NCBI GenBank assembly: GCA_016650435.1
Contig: JAENVT010000201.1
Coordinates: 1-5,252, forward strand
DNA from: Ilumatobacteraceae bacterium
GTDB taxonomy: Bacteria; Actinomycetota; Acidimicrobiia; Acidimicrobiales; Ilumatobacteraceae
Reading direction: 5' to 3'
DNA length: 5,252 nucleotides
The position numbers and the translations under genes were made by a program. Shown piece after piece: positions 5,170 through 5,252 of the stretch. Numbering within the stretch: the first letter of the stretch is position 1; every line of letters starts with the position of its first letter. Under the pieces are notes generated by a model. It was not told the origin of the DNA, ran no database searches, and saw only the letters and a program-made list of their open reading frames with translations.

Positions 5170-5237
5170 AGTTGCCGCCAAGCGTTCGTCCAGCCTCCGT
5201 CGCTATGAAGAGCGACGTCAGGCTGGTGGCGGCAGCT
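5170..5237. repeat. Long imperfect hairpin, about 25 base pairs
   Basis: Three stem blocks line up: AGTTGCCGCCA (5170-5180) with TGGCGGCAGCT (5227-5237), 11 pairs including one G-U; CCAGCCT (5190-5196) with AGGCTGG (5220-5226); CGTCGCT (5198-5204) with AGCGACG (5211-5217). The loop is ATGAAG (5205-5210). A nine-base one-sided bulge (5181-5189) and a 1x2 internal loop interrupt it. There is no T-tract on either side. It may be a bidirectional terminator, a structured RNA or DNA element, or a mobile-element end. Confidence 0.55.
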
Positions 5238-5252
5238 CCGAGATGGAGTAGA

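Larger units (their letters stand above)
5056..5252. other. Right-edge region without a gene
   Basis: No credible gene is seen in these 197 bases on either strand. They hold a GC-rich repeat pair (5120-5148) and a long imperfect hairpin (5170-5237), both listed separately. The missing 5' part of the Excalibur gene would be expected here but is not recognisable. Confidence 0.45.

Noticed and set aside
5170..5237. Integron attC site
   Set aside because: The folded shape is similar, but the conserved core (GTTRRRY and its complement RYYYAAC) is absent at the stem ends, and no integron integrase or cassette array is seen.

Overview
This is a GC-rich window from what looks like an actinobacterial chromosome. 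The best clue is the protein at 4633-5055 (minus): a 'TVPNAVIARLG...HLIVDVAGYL' segment, a proline-rich linker and an Excalibur calcium-binding motif. That combination is familiar from secreted proteins of Acidimicrobiia (Ilumatobacter/Iamia-like). The assignment is inference from one truncated protein plus base composition.

Layout. 1-360: two strongly codon-biased but incomplete coding stretches lying head to head (minus 1-159, plus 185-~355), neither recognised. 365-1666 (minus): an intact two-PAS diguanylate cyclase with GGDEF active site, RxxD inhibitory site and a strong Shine-Dalgarno. 1667-2026: no gene, but a compact palindrome cluster and a tandem 10-bp repeat. 2027-2662 (minus): a trypsin-like serine protease with no signal peptide. 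2716-3141 (minus): only the C-terminal catalytic part of a tyrosine recombinase. The lost 5' part is replaced at about 3110-3118 by what looks like the 3' end of an unrelated plus-strand gene (to 3166). 3236-3463 (plus): a small unrecognised protein. 3464-4057: no complete gene, but a probable orphan gene 3' end at 3869-3997. 4058-4360 and 4357-4566 (plus): two small genes overlapping by GTGA, the first resembling ribosome modulation factor (Rmf), the second resembling small hypothetical proteins common in phages. 4633-5055 (minus): the truncated Excalibur protein. 5056-5252: no gene, but a GC-rich repeat pair and a very long imperfect hairpin.

Reading of the whole. The diguanylate cyclase is an ordinary chromosomal signalling gene. 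The rest looks like a worn integration hotspot: a broken integrase, a cargo-like protease beside it, small phage-type genes, and several genes cut off at one end. The candidates for something new are the Rmf-like/coupled gene pair, the recombinase-linked cytoplasmic protease, and the long hairpin at the right edge. No CRISPR array, rRNA or convincing tRNA was found.
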